A stretch of 22,914 bases of DNA, from NCBI GenBank assembly GCA_026393775.1, contig JAPKZM010000030.1, forward strand, positions 1 through 22,914, written 5' to 3'. A program made the position numbers and the translations under genes. Shown piece after piece: positions 7,157 to 14,350 of the stretch. Numbering within the stretch: the first letter of the stretch is position 1; each line of letters begins with the position of its first letter. Under the pieces are notes generated by a model. The model was not told the DNA's origin. It searched no databases and worked only from the letters and a program-made list of their open reading frames with translations. Source of the DNA: Candidatus Aminicenantota bacterium. GTDB taxonomy: Bacteria > Acidobacteriota > Aminicenantia > UBA2199.

Positions 7157-7273
7157 CGTGATGCGTGAACGAGCTTGCCAAGCTCCGTGATAAGTGATGA
7201 GAAAGAGACGCGAGCAAAATTTAGTTTTATGTTATTGTTCTTTCTCATAACGCATAACGCATTACGCATCACG
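7157..7273. repeat. Heptamer inverted-repeat element A
   Basis: The right arm (7246-7273) is four uninterrupted seven-base units, CATAACG twice, then CATTACG and CATCACG. The left arm starts with CGTGATG and CGTGAAC, is interrupted by the palindrome GAGCTTGCCAAGCTC (7171-7185), and resumes with CGTGATA and AGTGATG. The arms are joined by the inverted pair GAGAAAG (7199-7205) and CTTTCTC (7240-7246) around a 34-base AT-rich core. It fills the gap between the OsmC start and the end of the second DUF507 gene. Confidence 0.85.
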
Positions 7274-7293
7274 CAGTGATTTTTGATCGTGAT

Positions 7294-7584
7294 TTAATCC
7301 CAGAGCTTGCCGAGCTTGTCCAGCTGTTCGCCGGTATATTTGCGGAACAGGATCTCCCAATCGCGCGAGCCCTCGGGGATATTTTTTTTCTGGGAAATGA
7401 TCTTGTCCCGGGCCTGGATCTCGATGTCTTCGAACATTTTCAGCTCATCCATGATGAAATGGTAGATCTTGAAGCGGATGTTGCCGAGATCCTCGCTGTA
7501 GTCGATTTCGTCGCTTTTTTCGATGTGGTCGACGATCAGCTTGGTCAGGAAATTGACCCGATTTTTCGACAGTTTCAGGCTCAT
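7294..7584 (-). CDS. DUF507 family protein, copy 2
   Basis: This 96-residue protein resembles the DUF507 family, short charged helical proteins of unknown function found in several deep bacterial phyla. It starts MSLKLSKNRVNFLTKLIVDHI and contains the IRFKIYHFIMDELKMFEDIE and SQKKNIPEGSRDWEILFRKYT segments usual in that family. It overlaps the upstream DUF507 gene by an ATGA, so the two are translationally coupled. No membrane segment or signal peptide is seen. The function is not known. Confidence 0.8.
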   Translation of the reverse strand: MSLKLSKNRVNFLTKLIVDHIEKSDEIDYSEDLGNIRFKIYHFIMDELKMFEDIEIQARDKIISQKKNIPEGSRDWEILFRKYTGEQLDKLGKLWD

Positions 7585-7859
7585 AGGACCAGGTTCTCCT
7601 GCTCGGCCAGCTTGCTCTTGACCATGCGGAACATTTCGTAATAATCGATGTTGGAATTCCTGATCTCGTTGAGCTTTTCCTTCAGGATATCCTTGACCTT
7701 TTCGTCCAGGATGTCCTCTTTTTCCAGCTCCGTGGAAATGATGGCCTGCACGTCGGCGGCCATTTTTTCCCTGTTATCGATCATCAGCAAATTTTCCTTG
7801 AGCAGACGCTGGACGATGTAAAAGGCCAGGTGCTCGATTTGCTGTTTGTTCAATCTCAT
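7581..7859 (-). CDS. DUF507 family protein, copy 1
   Basis: This 92-residue protein starts MRLNKQQIEHLAFYIVQRLL and is a second DUF507-type protein, rich in charged helices. The reading frame is open further upstream to a TTG, but the ATG at 7859 matches the family start (M-[RK]-L) and lies just downstream of a good promoter, so it was chosen. Paired DUF507 genes with ATGA overlap suggest a heteromeric or duplicated function. Conserved in outline only; function unknown. Confidence 0.82.
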   Translation of the reverse strand: MRLNKQQIEHLAFYIVQRLLKENLLMIDNREKMAADVQAIISTELEKEDILDEKVKDILKEKLNEIRNSNIDYYEMFRMVKSKLAEQENLVL

Positions 7860-7867
7860 TGCCCCAT

Positions 7868-7896
7868 AATATAACAAATTTTGTCATCTAAAGCAA
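7868..7896 (-). promoter_or_regulatory. Sigma-70-type promoter for the DUF507 pair
   Basis: On the minus strand TTGCTT (7896-7891) is followed after exactly 17 bases by TATATT (7873-7868). Transcription would begin near 7861, only about two bases before the ATG at 7859, implying a leaderless or nearly leaderless mRNA. No good Shine-Dalgarno sequence would then be transcribed. Confidence 0.65.
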
Positions 7897-7951
7897 CTGT
7901 TTGCCGGCAAAATCGCCGGCGCCCTTGATCTTTGGCGGCGCGTATTTAGGT

Positions 7952-7967
7952 GGCATCGCCAGATGCC
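7952..7967. repeat. Small perfect hairpin in divergent intergenic region
   Basis: GGCATC, loop GCCA, GATGCC forms a six-pair stem with a four-base loop. It lies between the divergent DUF507 and rplM promoters, about 50 bases upstream of the rplM -35 box. It could be an operator or a remnant of a repeat. Apart from this hairpin and the two promoters, nothing else was recognised in the 214 bases between the two start codons. Confidence 0.4.
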
Positions 7968-8014
7968 TCGTAAAAAACCTCGTCATGGCGCTGCGTAATT
8001 TTTTAGTAAAAACC

Positions 8015-8041
8015 TTGACAAAAAGGCAAAAATACTATAAA
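8015..8041 (+). promoter_or_regulatory. Sigma-70-type promoter for the rplM operon
   Basis: A perfect -35 box TTGACA (8015-8020) is followed by an AT-rich stretch with TATAAA at 8036-8041 (15-base spacer) or TAAATT two bases later (17-base spacer). It lies 33-60 bases upstream of the rplM ATG and faces the ribosomal genes. No other strong promoter is seen before frr, so the whole six-gene cluster may be read from here. Confidence 0.7.
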
Positions 8042-8073
8042 TTATAACCTTTCCAATTCCAAAGAGGTTGCCA

Positions 8074-8520
8074 ATGAAATTGAACAAAAGCAATGTGACG
8101 CATTTGCCTGAAAAAAAAGGCATTGAGCGGAAATGGTGGCTGGTCGACGCCAGCGACATGGTGCTCGGGCGCCTGGCCACGAAAATTTCCCATGTCCTGC
8201 GCGGCAAAGACCACCCTTATTATACCCCGTTTTTCGATTGCGGGGATTTCGTGATCGTCATCAACGCCAAGAAGGTGAAATTGACCGGCGGTAAGGAAGA
8301 GCAGAAGCTGTACTACCGGCATTCGGGATACCGCGGCGGGCTGAAGGAGATCACCTACCAGCGCATGCTGGCGACCCATCCCGAACGGGTGGTCTTGCAC
8401 GCGGTCAAGGGCATGCTGCCCAAGAACAAGCTGAGCTACAAGCTGCTGACCAAGCTGAAGGTATATCCGGACGACAAGCACCATCATGCCGCCCAGAAAC
8501 CCGAATTATTGAAAATATAG
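8074..8520 (+). CDS. rplM: 50S ribosomal protein L13
   Basis: This 148-residue protein is L13, an early-assembling large-subunit protein that binds 23S rRNA. Recognisable segments are KWWLVDASDMVLGRLATKISHVLRGK, the PYYTPFFDCGDFVIVINAKKVKLTGGK strand, YYRHSGYRGGLKEI and the AVKGMLPKN motif. The ATG at 8074 was chosen because AGAGG lies six bases upstream; an in-frame TTG at 8068 overlaps that site. It is the first gene of the cluster and is followed nine bases later by rpsI, the universal L13-S9 pair. Confidence 0.98.
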   Translation: MKLNKSNVTHLPEKKGIERKWWLVDASDMVLGRLATKISHVLRGKDHPYYTPFFDCGDFVIVINAKKVKLTGGKEEQKLYYRHSGYRGGLKEITYQRMLATHPERVVLHAVKGMLPKNKLSYKLLTKLKVYPDDKHHHAAQKPELLKI

Positions 8521-8529
8521 GAGGAGCCA

Positions 8530-8934
8530 TTGAGTATCGTGCAATATTACGGAACAGGAAGAAGAAAAACCAGCATTGCCAGGGTCTATTTGCGGCCCGG
8601 CACTGGGAATTTCACTTTGACGGTCAACAAGCGCGACCGAGTGTTCAATGATTATTTCCCGCTGAAAATTCACAAGCTCACCATCTTCAAGCCATTGACC
8701 GTGACCAATACCATGAACAGCTTCGATTTTTTTATCGATATTGAAGGCGGCAGCGTCTCCGGACAAGCCGGGGCCATCCGTCTGGGCATTGCCAGGGCGT
8801 TGCTGGAATTTAATTCGGAACTCAGACCGCCATTAAAAAAATCGGGTTTATTGACCAGAGATGCTCGGGAGAAGGAGCGGCGCAAGTACGGCCTGCTCAA
8901 AGCCAGAAAGGCTACCCAGTATCACAAGCGCTAG
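8530..8934 (+). CDS. rpsI: 30S ribosomal protein S9
   Basis: This 134-residue protein is S9, whose basic C-terminal tail reaches the decoding P site. It begins with the YYGTGRRKTSIARVYLRPG family signature, has GGSVSGQAGAIRLGIARAL in the middle and ends in a basic tail (KARKATQYHKR). The C-terminal arginine is conserved. The start is a TTG at 8530, supported by an AGGAGG five bases upstream and by the N-terminal motif; no ATG fits. It overlaps nothing and precedes rpsB by nine bases. Confidence 0.98.
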   Translation: MSIVQYYGTGRRKTSIARVYLRPGTGNFTLTVNKRDRVFNDYFPLKIHKLTIFKPLTVTNTMNSFDFFIDIEGGSVSGQAGAIRLGIARALLEFNSELRPPLKKSGLLTRDAREKERRKYGLLKARKATQYHKR

Positions 8935-8943
8935 GAGGCGGTC

Positions 8944-9723
8944 ATGGTCCAGATCAATATGAGGGAAATGTTGGAAGCGGGCGTTCACTTCGGCCACCAG
9001 ATTCGGCGCTGGAATCCCAAGATGAAGCCGTATATTTTCGGCAAGAAGAACGGAATCTACATTATCGACCTGCAGACGTCGATCGAGATGTTCAAGACCG
9101 CCCTGCAGTTCATCGCCGACACGGTCGCCTCCGGCAAGGACGTCCTGGTCGTCGGCACCACGAAGCAGGCGCAATCGATCATCGAGGAGAGCGCCGAGGC
9201 GACCGGCATGCACTACGTGAACAAGCGCTGGCTGGGCGGTTTGCTGACCAATTTCGGCATGATCAAGAAGAGCATTGACCGGCTGATGGAACTCGATGAA
9301 ATGAAGAAAGACGGCCGTTGGGAGGTCAAGCCCAAGAAAGAGCAGTCGCGTCTGGAAAAAGTATATAAAAAGCTGTATCGCAGCCTGTGGGGCATCCGCA
9401 AGATGACCATACTGCCGGGGGTGGTGGTGGTCATTGATTCCACCTTTGAAGATATCGCCATCAAGGAAGCCAAGCGCATGAACATCCCCATCGTGGCCGT
9501 GGTTGACACCAACGCGAATCCCGAGGATGTTCCGTACCCCGTGCCGGGGAATGACGACGCCATCCGCTCCATCCGCCTGTTCATCAGCAAGTTCGGGGAA
9601 GCGGTCAGCGAAGGCCAGAACCGCAAAATCGTCGAATCGGCCAACGCCCAGCAGCTCATCGCGGAAAAAGCGGCGCAGGAAGCCGCCGCCGCTGCCGCCG
9701 TGGCCGTGGAAAAGGAGAATTGA
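8944..9723 (+). CDS. rpsB: 30S ribosomal protein S2
   Basis: This 259-residue protein is S2. The N-terminal segment MREMLEAGVHFGHQIRRWNPKMKPYIFG and the later NKRWLGGLLTNF and DTNANPEDVPYPVPGNDDAIRSIRLF segments are diagnostic. The C-terminus ends in an alanine-rich helix. AGGAGG precedes the ATG, overlapping the rpsI stop codon, which implies coupling. S2 joined directly to the L13-S9 pair without its own leader differs from the many bacteria where rpsB has a separate promoter with an S2-binding leader; only nine bases separate it from rpsI here. Confidence 0.98.
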   Translation: MVQINMREMLEAGVHFGHQIRRWNPKMKPYIFGKKNGIYIIDLQTSIEMFKTALQFIADTVASGKDVLVVGTTKQAQSIIEESAEATGMHYVNKRWLGGLLTNFGMIKKSIDRLMELDEMKKDGRWEVKPKKEQSRLEKVYKKLYRSLWGIRKMTILPGVVVVIDSTFEDIAIKEAKRMNIPIVAVVDTNANPEDVPYPVPGNDDAIRSIRLFISKFGEAVSEGQNRKIVESANAQQLIAEKAAQEAAAAAAVAVEKEN

Positions 9724-9724
9724 A

Positions 9725-10324
9725 ATGGCGTTGGACATGGAGTCAGTCAAGAAATTAAGAGAACAAACAGGGATCAGCATACTGGAGTGCAAAAAAGCCG
9801 TCGAGGAGTCGTGCGGCGACCTGATCAAGGCCGCCGAGATCCTGCGCAAGAAAGGTTTTGAAAAAGCCAAAGCCAAATCGACGCGGGTGACCAAACAGGG
9901 CGCCGTCGGTTCCTACATCCACATGAACGGCAAGATCGGCGTCCTGCTGGAACTGGGCTGTGAGACCGATTTTGTGGCCAAGAACCAGGATTTCCTGCAG
10001 CTGCTTAAGGACGTAGCCATGCAGATCGCGGCCATGAATCCCCGCTATATCTCTGAAAAGGACATTCCGACCGCCGACCTGGAAATGGAAAAGGAGATTT
10101 ATCGCGCCCAGATGAAAAGCAGCGGCAAGCCGGCCAACATCATCGAAAAAATAGTGGAAGGCAAACTGAGCAAGTTCTATGCCGACGTTTGTCTCCTGCA
10201 CCAGGCTTTTTTCAAGGATGACACTCTGACCATCGAGAAATTGATTGCCGAAAAAATCCACAAGACCGGCGAAAACATCATCGTCAAAAGGTTTGTCCGT
10301 TACCAAGTGGGCGAAGAACTGTAA
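9725..10324 (+). CDS. tsf: Elongation factor Ts
   Basis: This 199-residue protein is EF-Ts, the nucleotide exchange factor of EF-Tu. The N-terminal UBA-like domain (VKKLREQTGISILECKKAVEES) is followed by the TDFVAKN motif at about 81-87 that contacts EF-Tu. The length matches the short single-subdomain form known from Thermus and others rather than the 280-residue enterobacterial form. The ATG lies one base after the rpsB stop, with GGAG inside the rpsB end. A longer open frame upstream lies within rpsB and is not real. Confidence 0.97.
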   Translation: MALDMESVKKLREQTGISILECKKAVEESCGDLIKAAEILRKKGFEKAKAKSTRVTKQGAVGSYIHMNGKIGVLLELGCETDFVAKNQDFLQLLKDVAMQIAAMNPRYISEKDIPTADLEMEKEIYRAQMKSSGKPANIIEKIVEGKLSKFYADVCLLHQAFFKDDTLTIEKLIAEKIHKTGENIIVKRFVRYQVGEEL

Positions 10325-10325
10325 A

Positions 10326-11066
10326 ATGGCTCCCGGCCAGGCCAAGTACAAGCGGGTCCTTCTGAAGCTGAGCGGGGAAGCATTGCATGGCGAAGGCTCG
10401 TTTGCCATCAGCCCCGATGTCATCAGTGATATCGCGGCCGAGATCAAAGAAATTCACGATCTGGGGATTGAAATCGCCATCGTGACCGGCGGCGGGAATT
10501 TTTTCCGCGGCGGGCGGGCAGCCGAACTCGGCATTGACCGCGCCTCCGCCGACTACATGGGCATGCTGGCCACCATGATCAACGGCATCGCCCTGCAGAA
10601 CGCGCTTGAAAAAAAGGGGCTGCACACGCGGCTGATATCGGCGCTGGAGGTCAAGGAGATTTCCGAACCCTTCATCCCGCGGCGGGCGATCCGCCATCTG
10701 GAAAAAGGACGAGTGATCATCTTCGCCGCCGGGACCGGCAATCCTTTCTTCACCACCGACACGGCCGCCGCCTTGCGGGCCATCGAGATCAAGGCCGACA
10801 TTTTGTTGAAAGCCACCAAGGTCGAGGGGGTCTTTTCGGACGATCCGCAGCGGGTCAAGAACGTCACCAAGTTCAAACATATCTCGTACGCCGATGTCCT
10901 GGCCAAGGAGCTGAAGATCATGGACAGCACGGCCATCTCCCTGAGCAAGGACAATCAGCTGAAAATCAAGATCTTCAACATTACCCAGAAAGGCAACATC
11001 AAGAAAGCCGTCACTTCCGACGATATCGGTACTTTAATTAATTTGAGCGGAGAGCGGAATGATTAA
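10326..11066 (+). CDS. pyrH: UMP kinase
   Basis: This 246-residue protein is bacterial UMP kinase (amino acid kinase fold), making UDP from UMP and ATP in the cytoplasm. Key segments are YKRVLLKLSGEAL at the N-terminus, the IVTGGGNFFRG phosphate loop, DYMGMLATMINGIALQ, and the AGTGNPFFTTDTAAALRA segment binding UMP. The ATG at 10326 lies one base after the tsf stop. The 3' end overlaps frr by eight bases, a conserved order (tsf-pyrH-frr). Confidence 0.98.
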   Translation: MAPGQAKYKRVLLKLSGEALHGEGSFAISPDVISDIAAEIKEIHDLGIEIAIVTGGGNFFRGGRAAELGIDRASADYMGMLATMINGIALQNALEKKGLHTRLISALEVKEISEPFIPRRAIRHLEKGRVIIFAAGTGNPFFTTDTAAALRAIEIKADILLKATKVEGVFSDDPQRVKNVTKFKHISYADVLAKELKIMDSTAISLSKDNQLKIKIFNITQKGNIKKAVTSDDIGTLINLSGERND

Positions 11067-11616
11067 AGAAACCCTGGACGAAGCGAAAAACGATTGCTTG
11101 AAGGTGGAAGAAGATTTCAAGAGACAGATTTCCAAATTCCGCACCGGCCGGGCCTCGGTGTCGATCCTGGACGGTATCCTGATCGATTATTACGGCGTGC
11201 CCACGCCGATCAATCAGCTGGCCACCCTGGGCGTGCCCGAAGCCAACCTGATCATCATCCAGCCCTGGGACAGCAAGATCATCAACGATGTCGACAAGGC
11301 CATCCGCGCCGCCAATCTCAACATCAATCCCGTTTCCGACGGCAAGGTCATCAAATTGCCCATCCCGCCCTTGGACCAGCAGCGGCGCCTGGAAATCATC
11401 AAGACCATGAAAAAGTATACCGAAGAAAGAAAAACCAACATCCGCAACATCCGCCGCGAATACCGCGACCTGAGCAAAGGGATGAAAGATGCCAAGGAGA
11501 TCAGCGAGGATGACGAGAAACGGTTCAATGACGAATTGCAGAAGCTGGTCGACGGCACCGGGGAGCGGATCGACCGCATCGAGAAGGACAAGGAAAGACA
11601 CATCCTGGAAGATTAG
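11059..11616 (+). CDS. frr: Ribosome recycling factor
   Basis: This 185-residue protein splits post-termination ribosomes together with EF-G. It has the three-helix-bundle segments FKRQISKFRTGRAS, the YYGVPTPINQLATL hinge region, and the C-terminal EERKTNIRNIRREYRD and SEDDEKRFNDELQKL helices. The ATG overlaps the pyrH stop, and GGAG lies upstream inside pyrH. The usual neighbour uppS does not follow; a heptamer repeat element begins ten bases after the stop. Confidence 0.98.
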   Translation: MIKETLDEAKNDCLKVEEDFKRQISKFRTGRASVSILDGILIDYYGVPTPINQLATLGVPEANLIIIQPWDSKIINDVDKAIRAANLNINPVSDGKVIKLPIPPLDQQRRLEIIKTMKKYTEERKTNIRNIRREYRDLSKGMKDAKEISEDDEKRFNDELQKLVDGTGERIDRIEKDKERHILED

Positions 11617-11625
11617 CTGTCAGTG

Positions 11626-11816
11626 TATAGGGGCTAGGGTTTAGGGTATAGGGTTGAGGGAAGAAAAAAAGCAATCGAAGTCATTGATAAAGGCGATTGA
11701 TATTTCAACCCGAGGGTACTGAAAAGCGGAAAATCCAAGTAGGTCAATTTATTTGCTGATTTTCAATTGCAGATTTCTTTACCCTAAACCCTAACCCCTG
11801 TACCCTAAACCCTTAT
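11626..11816. repeat. Heptamer inverted-repeat element E (NNNAGGG type)
   Basis: The left arm (11626-11660) is exactly five consecutive seven-base units of form NNNAGGG, such as TATAGGG, GCTAGGG and TTTAGGG (the last unit is TTGAGGG). The right arm (11782-11816) is five units of form CCCTNNN, such as CCCTAAA, CCCTAAC and CCCTGTA. The arms are inverted copies flanking a 121-base core that begins with AAGAAA and ends with TTTCTTT. The element fills the gap between the convergent frr and bactofilin-like genes and ends one base before the stop codon of the latter. No coding potential was seen in the core. Confidence 0.88.
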
Positions 11817-11817
11817 C

Positions 11818-12693
11818 TCAGGCAGCCGGCTTCCGGCGCTGCAGGAAAAACCCCACACTGATGCCGATGGCCACGATGTCCATGAGGATCAGCAGGGGGG
11901 CTCCGATCCAGGGAATGAACTTGAGCAGGGCGTAGACCGTCGTCCCCAGGACCACGAAGAGTATGGTGTTGCCTTTGATTTTCAAAACCGCGGCGATGCC
12001 GCTGCCGATGGCAAAAAACACCACGGCGCGGCCGAAGATGAGGGCCAGGAAATACGCGGCGATCAGGATCAGCAGCAGGGGAATGCCGATGAGCACCAGG
12101 CTCAGGATGACGAAAATGAGCAGCAGCAGGATAAACACGAGCATGGCCAGCAAGCCGAAGGCCCCGTAGCGCAGCAACGATTTTTTCAGCATGCCCGCGG
12201 CCCGGCCGATCTGCAGCGGCAGCAGCAGCAAGGCCAGCATGACCAGGATGAACCAGAGAAAGATCTTCCCGACTCTGAAAAAGGTCATGCCGCCGCTTTC
12301 GGGCAGGAAAGGCAGCAGGGTATGGCTGATTCTTTTCAGGTCTTTCTGGGTGCGGACATTGTAGAATTCACCGTTGATCTTGCAGCTCGGATCCTTGGCC
12401 AGGCTGCCGCCGATGATGATCAGATCGCGGCCGATGACCGCCCCAGCCTTGATGTCCACCTGAGCGCCCAGGCAGATGACGTCGCCGTTGACCACGCCGC
12501 TCAGCTGCAAGCTCCCGCCGATCAGGAAGATCCCGTCCTCGACCTTGCCGTCGATGGCCAAGGCGGAATTGAAGGCGTTGATGCTGCCGGGCCTGGTGGT
12601 TCCGGCGGGCACCTGGATGAATTTTTTGGCGGACGCCGCCGGCAGCATGAAGCAGACGGCCAAGAGGAGAAACAGTATCAGGTTTTTTTTCAA
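11818..12693 (-). CDS. Membrane protein with bactofilin-like periplasmic N-terminal domain
   Basis: This 291-residue protein starts with a signal peptide (about 1-22, ending ASA). Residues 40-110 form short beta repeats with the wording DGIFLIGGSLQLSGVVNGDVICLGAQVDI and AGAVIGRDLIIIGGSL, typical of bactofilin or polymer-forming cytoskeletal beta-helix proteins. The second half has several hydrophobic membrane segments (about 145-162, 175-235 and 245-283). It overlaps the anti-sigma gene by four bases, so it is likely part of the same envelope-related operon. The exact role is unknown; it may be a sensor or envelope scaffold. Only short Lys/Arg-rich tails are predicted outside the membrane at the C-terminus. 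Confidence 0.75.
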   Translation of the reverse strand: MKKNLILFLLLAVCFMLPAASAKKFIQVPAGTTRPGSINAFNSALAIDGKVEDGIFLIGGSLQLSGVVNGDVICLGAQVDIKAGAVIGRDLIIIGGSLAKDPSCKINGEFYNVRTQKDLKRISHTLLPFLPESGGMTFFRVGKIFLWFILVMLALLLLPLQIGRAAGMLKKSLLRYGAFGLLAMLVFILLLLIFVILSLVLIGIPLLLILIAAYFLALIFGRAVVFFAIGSGIAAVLKIKGNTILFVVLGTTVYALLKFIPWIGAPLLILMDIVAIGISVGFFLQRRKPAA

Positions 12694-13253
12694 TGTTTTT
12701 CTTCCCGCGGCTTTCTAAGCAGCAGGCGGATCATGGCCCAGAGCAATAACCCGGAAAAGGCGAGGAGAAAGGCGATGATCAACGCCCCGGCGCCAGGGCG
12801 GGTAGTCAACAGCACTCCCAGGAAGGCGTTGCAGGCCTTGAAAACGGCCTGCACCGAGCTGTATACCGCGGATATGCCCTTGATGGCGTCGACCAGCCAG
12901 TTCGAGGTGCGGTCGGCCGTCAGGCGCAGGGCCTGGATCAGGCTGTTGCTCGAAAAATCAAAATAAATATAGATCCAGGAGACGAAAAACACGAAACTGG
13001 CGGCAATCAGGGCGGCGATCGACGCGTAGCTGTGAATTTCCGGGTAGAGACGCTTCATGATGCGCGGGACGAGCCAGGCCGGGGGCTGGCTGAGCGCCGG
13101 CTGCGCCAGGATCTTGTTCATCTCTGCGTAACCTTCGGCCTTGCGTCGGCAATTGGCGCAGAGCAGCAGGTGATCCCGGATCAGCGACTGCTCGATGCTT
13201 TTGATCTCGCCGTCGAGGTAGCTCAGGATTTTGTCGTCAGGCAGGCAGGCCAT
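12690..13253 (-). CDS. Anti-sigma factor, zinc-finger type (ZAS)
   Basis: This 187-residue protein begins with a short zinc-binding anti-sigma domain. H28, C32 and C35 in DHLLLCANC give the HxxxCxxC signature of ZAS proteins, which hold ECF sigma factors inactive. Two membrane segments follow (about 77-98 and 154-178), so the sensory part would be in or outside the membrane. The gene overlaps the sigma factor gene by 17 bases, the standard sigma/anti-sigma pairing, and the downstream membrane protein gene by four bases. Confidence 0.88.
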   Translation of the reverse strand: MACLPDDKILSYLDGEIKSIEQSLIRDHLLLCANCRRKAEGYAEMNKILAQPALSQPPAWLVPRIMKRLYPEIHSYASIAALIAASFVFFVSWIYIYFDFSSNSLIQALRLTADRTSNWLVDAIKGISAVYSSVQAVFKACNAFLGVLLTTRPGAGALIIAFLLAFSGLLLWAMIRLLLRKPREEKH

Positions 13254-13860
13254 CTTTTTCCATCTCCCGTTTTAAAATTTCCTTGGCTTTGAAAATGCGG
13301 TTTTTGATCGTCCCCACCGGCAGCGCCGTGATCTCGGCGATCTCCTCGTATTTCAGCTCCTGGATGTAGCGCAGGAGGATCAGTTCCCTGTACTTGGGCG
13401 CGATGTTTTCCACGAGCTTCCAGATATAGGCGCTGGTTTCCTCCCGGGACAGGTTTTTGAAACCGTCATGGCTGACGACGTTTTCCGAGCTGAGCATTTC
13501 CCTGCTGGAAACGCTGTCGTCGTCAAGCGAGCTGACCAGGGCCTGGCTCTTGCGGATATGATCGATGACCAGGTTGTAGCAGATGCGGTAGGCCCAGGTG
13601 GAAAACTTGTATTCGAAATTATACTTGTCGAGGACGTTGAAAACCTTGATGAAAAAATCCTGGGTCAGGTCGATGGCCACTTCCTCGTTGCGGACCATGC
13701 GAATGACGAAACTGAAAATCCTCTTTTCGTATTTCCTCATCAGTTCCTCGAAGGCCTTTTTATCGCCCTGAAGGGTTTTCCTGATCAGGGCCTGGTCTTC
13801 GTCCAGTATCATGTACGGATTTGGCGCGGAAAAGTTTTCACGATGCTTATTCTTGCTCAA
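13237..13860 (-). CDS. ECF (RpoE-type) RNA polymerase sigma factor
   Basis: This protein of up to 207 residues has the two ECF sigma domains. Region 2 is FEELMRKYEKRIFSFVIRMVRNEEVAIDLTQDFFIKVF plus FSTWAYRICYNLVIDHIRK; region 4 is LILLRYIQELKYEEIAEITALPVGTIKNRIFKAKEIL, with the promoter-binding helix-turn-helix. The longest frame uses a TTG at 13860 overlapping the upstream LolA-like gene by 14 bases. An ATG at 13812 (MILDEDQAL) would also give a complete protein; neither has a strong ribosome binding site. Targets are unknown, but the adjacent envelope genes suggest envelope stress (inference). Confidence 0.93.
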   Translation of the reverse strand: MSKNKHRENFSAPNPYMILDEDQALIRKTLQGDKKAFEELMRKYEKRIFSFVIRMVRNEEVAIDLTQDFFIKVFNVLDKYNFEYKFSTWAYRICYNLVIDHIRKSQALVSSLDDDSVSSREMLSSENVVSHDGFKNLSREETSAYIWKLVENIAPKYRELILLRYIQELKYEEIAEITALPVGTIKNRIFKAKEILKREMEKDGLPA

Positions 13861-14296
13861 TGATTTCCACGTCGGCGGGGAGGTCCAAAGTGAATTCCCG
13901 GGCGTCCACGGTAACCCCGGTCCGATAGTTTCTGAACTGGTAAACGTGGGTGACTTCGCTGGCCGCTGTCTGCTCCACCCGCTCGGGCAGGAGGTCGCTT
14001 GTGATCCGTATTTTCAATTCCTGGGGGCCCGAGCCCCCGTCCACATTCAGCTGGATGGTCCGGGTCTTCTCCTCCCAGCGGCTGACCTGGCCCGGCTTCG
14101 GCGCGCAAAGCAGGTCCCAGATGATCTGCTCGTTGCCGGGGCTGATGCTCCCGCTCATGAGCTGGTTGTTCTCCCGGTCGAAGAATTGGTAGCGTCCATT
14201 TTCCAAAATGAACGTTTTGTATTCGGGGCGCAGGTACTGCCATTTCACGTGGGCGCGGTCAACGAAGATGATGAAGCCGCTCTCTTCCAGGCTCAT
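13847..14296 (-). CDS. LolA-like outer-membrane lipoprotein carrier protein, 5'-truncated
   Basis: The 149 residues resemble the LolA family of periplasmic carriers, with VKWQYLRPEYKTFILENGRYQFFDRENNQL as the typical beta-strand segment. Full proteins are around 200 residues with a signal peptide; here both signal peptide and about the first 45 residues are missing. The frame stays open upstream of the ATG and encodes further family-like residues (GNVFIDGE), but it runs straight into the stop codon of ptb with no start codon in between. This suggests a deletion that joined the ptb 3' end to the middle of this gene, or an assembly fault. Without a signal peptide the product is probably not functional. 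Confidence 0.6.
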   Translation of the reverse strand: MSLEESGFIIFVDRAHVKWQYLRPEYKTFILENGRYQFFDRENNQLMSGSISPGNEQIIWDLLCAPKPGQVSRWEEKTRTIQLNVDGGSGPQELKIRITSDLLPERVEQTAASEVTHVYQFRNYRTGVTVDAREFTLDLPADVEIIEQE

Positions 14297-14350
14297 TTCT
14301 CCGTCGATGAAGACGTTACCGTTTCCACTCGGCCGGCCCGGCCCGGCGCA

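Noticed and set aside
7860..8073. A possible tRNA or riboswitch in the divergent gap before rplM
   Set aside because: Only a small hairpin and two promoters were found; no cloverleaf or known riboswitch core could be traced.
10245..10325. An upstream extension of pyrH (and of tsf from 9503)
   Set aside because: These stretches lie inside the preceding genes; the downstream ATGs match family N-termini and tight operon spacing.
11626..11816. A telomere or linear-replicon end, because of TTTAGGG units
   Set aside because: It lies between two genes inside continuous sequence, has few and degenerate units, and inverted arms point both ways.
12322..12966. A 214-codon plus-strand frame across the anti-sigma and bactofilin-like genes
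   Set aside because: The minus-strand genes here have clear domains and overlapping operon structure; the plus frame has no recognisable motif.
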